Below, in pieces: positions 59,556 to 64,000 of a stretch of 64,000 bases of DNA. The notes beneath the pieces are model-generated. The model saw nothing but the letters and a program-made list of their open reading frames with translations, had not been told where the DNA came from and ran no database searches. The stretch lies in NCBI RefSeq assembly GCF_932526225.1, contig NC_064037.1, forward strand, positions 3,067,203-3,131,202, given 5' to 3'. The position numbers and the translations under genes were made by a program. The DNA is from Nematostella vectensis. Its lineage: Eukaryota; Cnidaria; Anthozoa; Actiniaria; Edwardsiidae. The first letter of the stretch is position 1. Each line of letters begins with the position of its first letter.

Positions 59556-61964
59556 GTTTAGTAGAAAAAGATAACAGAGATTATATTATAATGATTACCT
59601 CAAAATATTAAAATGATTACCTCAACATATTATAATGATTACCATCAAATGTGTACAGCATAGTATTGCATCCTTTGCAACGAGTTGTGGTAGTTAAAAG
59701 AATTGATTATTTTCTATTACCTTTCTTTATTTGAATTTTAAATGTCTCTTACTGAAGCGGGCGAGGGGGGCAGGGTGAAAGCAACAAACAGCCAGCTTCC
59801 TGGTCTGCGATATCTATCTCAGCCTATTTTTAAAGTTTTAACCATGTTGCTGTAAACGTTGAAATATTCGCGCTTTATTTTTTTTTTTTCAAATCAAAAC
59901 ACGGCTTAAAATGCGATGGTGCTCGTAAATTGGGCGCGAAAATTTCTGCTTTTACACTATTGGTAGGACCTGTTTGCCTGTCCGTTCACATTGTTAGTGC
60001 TTACCTATACGAGTTTTTGACAAAACGTGCTTACCTATACGAGCTTTGGACAAAAAGACTTGCATCTGATAGCATTTCTAATAGCTTTGACTACCTCGAA
60101 GTAGTGGCACTACATTTGGTGAGTTTTGCATCTTCTTCTTGTGTAAGATCTTAGAATTTAAAATGATATCAGCCTGCTAGTAAGTACTGTTACAGGCTAA
60201 ATTCCTTAAAGGTTCTTACTGAAAAACATAGAATCGAACTTTCCAAAGTATCTCTAAAAACAAAGCTCTACCTGTGAAAATTAGAGTTCCAATTATACAG
60301 GATATTTTATGAATAAAAGCTAAGAACCTAATTAGAACCAAGTAAGATTAGTTTAACACTATAATAGCACTGCCCTTGGCGCAAGCCACGTCCCCACCAT
60401 GAGATACAGAGATCAGCACAGCAGTGTCTCTCAGTTTTACTACGATAACAAATGTATGAAATACTCTACGCCATATTTACGAAATAAAACTTTTCTAACA
60501 AAAAAACAAAACCTGATTCCTATACTTTGTCATCAAGTTTTCCAAATGTCTTATTCCTCCCCAGAGGAGCTGAAGCACACCTAGAAATATCGGGGGGAAA
60601 TATGAGAGGGGGAGGGGAGGGGGCATGGTATACCTTGCCTTGGTTCCAGAGCCTCGTGCGTCTCTCTATTTAGTGGCCAGCGAGGTTGAACCTCGCCGGT
60701 TCAACCCCGAGGTTGAACCTCGCTGGCCACTGAACAGAGAGACGCTCGAGGCTCTGGGACCAGGGTAACCTTGCCTTGGCCCTGCTCCCTCGAAATTTAT
60801 TTTTGGACGAACAGTTTTACCCAGGATTCATTCTCGCCAGGCTGCTTATATTCTCGCGCAATTGGAAGTTCTGGAAATCATTTGTATAATTTTTCATTCT
60901 TTTATTTATATTTTGCAACATTTACAAATTAGCGCGAAAACAAATAGTACACAAACAACTTCCTTGTTTTTACCTTCTGGAGCTATAAATTGGTCTGTCC
61001 TCGCATGTCATGTGACGGCATGTCATCATCGCGATCAAGTTTCACATTCTCGTGGAGAAAGCGTCAAATCTCAAGCCTTTGAGCGTCTCAGGAGTCTCAG
61101 CCGCCGTGTTTATGCCAGTACAGTCGACCCTCGTGTGTTTCCTTCACTCTACAGGTAAGAATTAAAGCGACAGAAAGCCTTTAGAATAATACATCCATAA
61201 GGGACAAAGGATTTCTGAGTTTTTCCCTTGTAGTGATACGAAAGTGACCTTGCTTGTCTGTTGTCAAAATACGGCTTGACTTTGTGCGATGGTAAAATTG
61301 TAAGATTTTGTTCTCGCTTGAATTAACTTACCGTTTCTTTTTATATGTCATAAAATTTTATATTACAAGAATGAGGCTCACATAACTAAATTACATTAAA
61401 CAGAACTTAGCTATAAGCTTGGTTTATTAATAAGTTACTGATTGAAAATACGCGTCTGCCGTACTTACACATGATATGAATAGTGCATAAAGCATGAGGC
61501 CTTCTTTCTTGAGGCATAAAAGAGATAACTAATATTACTTAAACATCCCCAAAACATTTCCTATTTTTTTCTTTAGAATTTTTAAACGCGGCAATTTGTC
61601 GCCCACCAATGGCTAGATAATCGGTGAAAATTCGTCTTAAAAACAGGAGCTGACCTTGTTGAGTAACAGCTGCTGTTATGAATGTGTAGTTCAAGATAAT
61701 ATCCATACCCCCCCATTGAGGGGGGCGGAGGTACGACCCTCTGCCTGTCTATGACCCCCCCACCCCTCTGGAAATTCGTGGGCGTTTGAACCCCCCCCCT
61801 CCCGGAATTTTCAATCCCCTCAATGGGGAAAAATGCGTGTGGAATCAACGAAAACTCTATTTCATTTTCAAACCGTTTTGTTATGAGAACCTAATTTAAT
61901 GTGTATTTGACCATTTTTCTTTTATTGGTTATTTTCTAATTTTCATTACCTACAGTATGTTCAC
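59556..61964. other. Spacer between RAB24 and the coiled-coil gene
   Basis: RAB24 3' UTR, a short tgattacctcaa-like triplication (59595-59645), the hairpin at 60642 and probable 5' exons or UTR of the next gene. An acceptor at 61954-61955 precedes its first clear coding exon. An open stretch ending in a gtaaga donor at 61156 may be a 5' exon, but its coding frame could not be fixed. Confidence 0.45.
60642..60762. mobile_element. ~120-bp near-perfect hairpin
   Basis: ggttccagagcctcgtgcgt, ctctctatttagtggccagc, gaggttgaacctcg is followed within about 10 bp by its inverted copy (cgaggttgaacctcgctggc, cactgaacagagagacgctc, gaggctctgggacc). A transcript would fold into a 50-bp stem. Confidence 0.8.
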
Positions 61965-64000
61965 ATGGAGAGATTCATCAACAGTATACGGACTGCCTTA
62001 AGTGACTCATATACCGAGGTGACATCGCCCTATTACAACTCACACGAAAACACCCAAGGCTACGACACTGAGCTAAACTACACCTTCCCACCTACACCAC
62101 CCCACCATACGGACAAGCCACTTACACGTCTGTCAGCCAACCCGTCTCAACTAGAAAAAACACTAAGGACCATTGTCTTGGACTTGTACTCTGAAGCAGA
62201 GCCCGACAAGCAACCGAAACTCAGCACAGAATCTCCGGCTGTACAGTCTGACTTCGGCGTTTCCCTTTCTTCGACCTTGAGTTCTGACGTCATAGATGTC
62301 ATGGAAAAGGAGCAAACTAGAGACCATTATAAGACTACAGGATCTAACATATCTAGTCTAGAGGCCTATGTTAAAGCGCCTTGTCTCAGCGGTTTAACAG
62401 GTGTCCAGGGAAGTGGTATCGGGGGCACTTATATTGGTGGTACATCAGCAGGTTACCAAGGATATGGTGCCGAGGGCACTTATATTGGTGGTACATCAGC
62501 AGGTTTTCAAGGACGTGGTGCCGAGGGTACTTATGTTGGTGGTACATCAGCAGGTTTTCAAGGACGTGGTGCCGAGGGCACTTATGTTGGTGGTACATCA
62601 GCAGGTTTTCAAGGACGTGGTGCCGAGGGCACTTATGTTGGTGGTACATCAGCAGGTTTTCGAGGACGTGGTGCCGAGGGCACTTATATTGGTGGTACAT
62701 CTGCTGGCGCCCAGGGGCAAGGAACTAAGGAGAATTCCTCAGAGGACTCCTCAAGAATTCAGACCGTTCAAGAGCTAAGAGGGTGCCTTGAGCGGCTACA
62801 GTTCACGGATATCACAGGTGAGTTCCCCCTTTTGGAGTCCCCCGCTTTTGAACAAATAAAATATTTCACAAACTAAATTTCATTACATTTGTATCTATAG
62901 AAGCAGTGGTAACTCCCTATGCCTGTCCCTTTTTTATTTACTGTACAAAAGGGTAAAAAGAATTGTTGAGTTGAGGATTCTAAAGCAAGTTCCTAATTTG
63001 CCGCAGACCAAACTGCCAACAATGTGGATCGCTTGGCGCTTCACATTTTAGACGACACAAAACTATGGGGATTTTATTGAAGCATGAGCGTAGTGAAGTC
63101 GTTTAGAAAGACAAGTATACATAAAATAGCCGTGCAAAATATTTCTCTATTTCCCATTTTATCAATACCGCAAGAGTTAAACCAGTCACAATTTTTTGTC
63201 TATTTTCCCCATTTTATTCTAGACTTCAAGAGTTAAACCCGAGTCACATTTTTTTCTGTTTTCTCTTTTTTCGTAGACCCTCAGCTCAACATCAGTTTCT
63301 CAGAATCTGACACCGTGGCCACGCCCACTTTCGACGACTCAGGCGTTCACCTTGAATTCGTCACGTCAGATCAGGAAATGTCGGACAGCGAACCGGACGG
63401 GGTGGGGCATGTGGCGTCCGTGTCACGTGGTGAAGATCGAATAAATCAAAGTGTTACTATAGACAAAGAAGTAGGACGAACTATTTGTAGTGACAATCCG
63501 AAATCCCCGATTGGACTTGAAAATGAGAATGGATTCCAATTTCAAGAGCAGCAACTCCCAACAAAAACAGACGATAAACAGCCCTCGACACAAGCATCAT
63601 CAGAGATGGTAAATCCCAGCCATGTTTCGGTTAGTTTCTTCGGGTCTCCTGTTGATGGTAAGAGTTATGACGTCACAACTCAAGGCGAATCACAGGGATC
63701 TCTAGCAGTACTCCAGGGACTGGGTTCGGTTTACTCCGCAGACGACAGCAATGGTGATTCACAGCATCGACAATTGATTTTCGAGCGCGCTAACCTAGAG
63801 GGAAAGCTCGAAGCTTTGACCGGCGAGTACAACAGTATTCTTGCAGAAAGGAAAGAGTTACACGCACAACTGCGAACGTTGCAAGCAAGGTTGCAGGAAA
63901 CGGTTGCAAATGCAAGAATAACAGAGTCCTGTATAGATGAAGTGAAAGACACAAACGACTCAAGGAATGATTTCCTCCACGAGGAAATTGCAGAGTTGCA
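61965..64000 (+). CDS. Unidentified coiled-coil protein, N-terminal part (runs off right edge)
   Basis: Two coding exons are clear: 61965-62817 (acceptor at 61954-61955, donor gtgagt, phase 1) and 63277 to the window end, joined in frame as GAC (Asp). The ATG at 61965 is the first in frame after the acceptor, but coding could extend upstream. Residues about 1-150 are Ser/Thr-rich and low-complexity; 154-255 hold six copies of a 17-residue repeat (GTYIGGTSAGFQGRGAE). A long acidic/Ser-rich stretch follows (DQEMSDSEPDGVG). From about nucleotide 63784 a coiled coil begins: FERANLEGKLEALTGEYNSI, LAERKELHAQLRTLQARLQE. An alternative acceptor at 63005-63006 would give a short exon ending in a TGA (GFY-stop). 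The family is not recognised; golgin- or centrosome-type coiled-coil proteins are possible. Confidence 0.65.
62424..62729 (+). repeat. Six coding 51-bp repeats
   Basis: Units of 51 bp encode GTY[IV]GGTSAG[YFA][QR]G[YRQ]G[AT]E. The four middle units are almost identical at DNA level, suggesting recent expansion. The first and last are more diverged. Confidence 0.9.

Noticed and set aside
60862-61158. 98-residue plus ORF ending at a good donor
   Set aside because: It leaves phase 2, which does not fit the reading frame of the exon at 61965. At most it is a 5' UTR exon or coding in another frame.
62381-62778. Overlapping ORFs in other frames of the 51-bp repeat
   Set aside because: They are by-products of an in-frame 51-bp repeat; only the frame starting at 61965 continues to a consistent splice junction.

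Overview
The window is animal nuclear DNA. Its genes are intron-rich, with GT-AG introns mostly 80-900 bp long, and they encode clear orthologues of conserved metazoan proteins. The intergenic and intronic space is full of minisatellites, short inverted-repeat elements and non-LTR retrotransposon remnants. Gene content, intron density and repeat style suggest an early-branching animal, most likely a sea-anemone-like cnidarian. The species is inference; no marker here fixes it.

Layout. (1) 1-1606, minus: the 5' end of a BPNT2/IMPAD1 (Golgi PAP phosphatase) gene that runs off the left edge. It is head-to-head with (2) 1991-8183, plus: a 12-exon DLGAP5/HURP-like mitotic spindle protein. The 384-bp shared promoter has four CCAAT boxes plus E2F- and CHR-like motifs. 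(3) 8.3-16.3 kb: no intact gene. It holds an inverted-repeat element, a 3.8-kb minisatellite and a decayed reverse transcriptase. (4) 16.3-37.5 kb, minus: three tandem paralogues of a CD20/MS4A-like four-transmembrane family. I assembled each from five exons with identical intron phases (0,0,1,0); their last exons encode unrelated tails, one of them 191 residues long and rich in Arg/Asp. Introns and spacers carry several large tandem arrays and a 1.27-kb fold-back element. (5) 39.6-44.2 kb, minus: CDIPT (phosphatidylinositol synthase), head-to-head with (6) 44.9-46.9 kb, plus: PCYT2 (CTP:phosphoethanolamine cytidylyltransferase). (7) 48.1-54.5 kb, plus: POLDIP2 in ten exons; intron 2 contains a LINE tail split by a palindromic element bounded by TTAA. 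(8) 55.7-59.6 kb, plus: a RAB24-like atypical small GTPase in eight exons. (9) 61.97 kb to the end, plus: the N-terminal part of an unidentified coiled-coil protein with six 17-residue repeats.

Functional links. CDIPT and PCYT2 both work in phospholipid head-group chemistry and share an intergenic promoter. BPNT2 and DLGAP5 share a promoter but no obvious pathway. The three CD20-like genes are a local tandem expansion.

The most unusual themes are the CD20-like cluster with a conserved C-x6-C-x-C loop and exchanged tails, and tandem duplications that have captured exon ends: the CDIPT stop codon region, the POLDIP2 exon-7 donor and the POLDIP2 exon-6 acceptor. All exon boundaries were deduced by eye from splice consensus, phase agreement and protein similarity recalled from family knowledge; none has been checked against transcripts.
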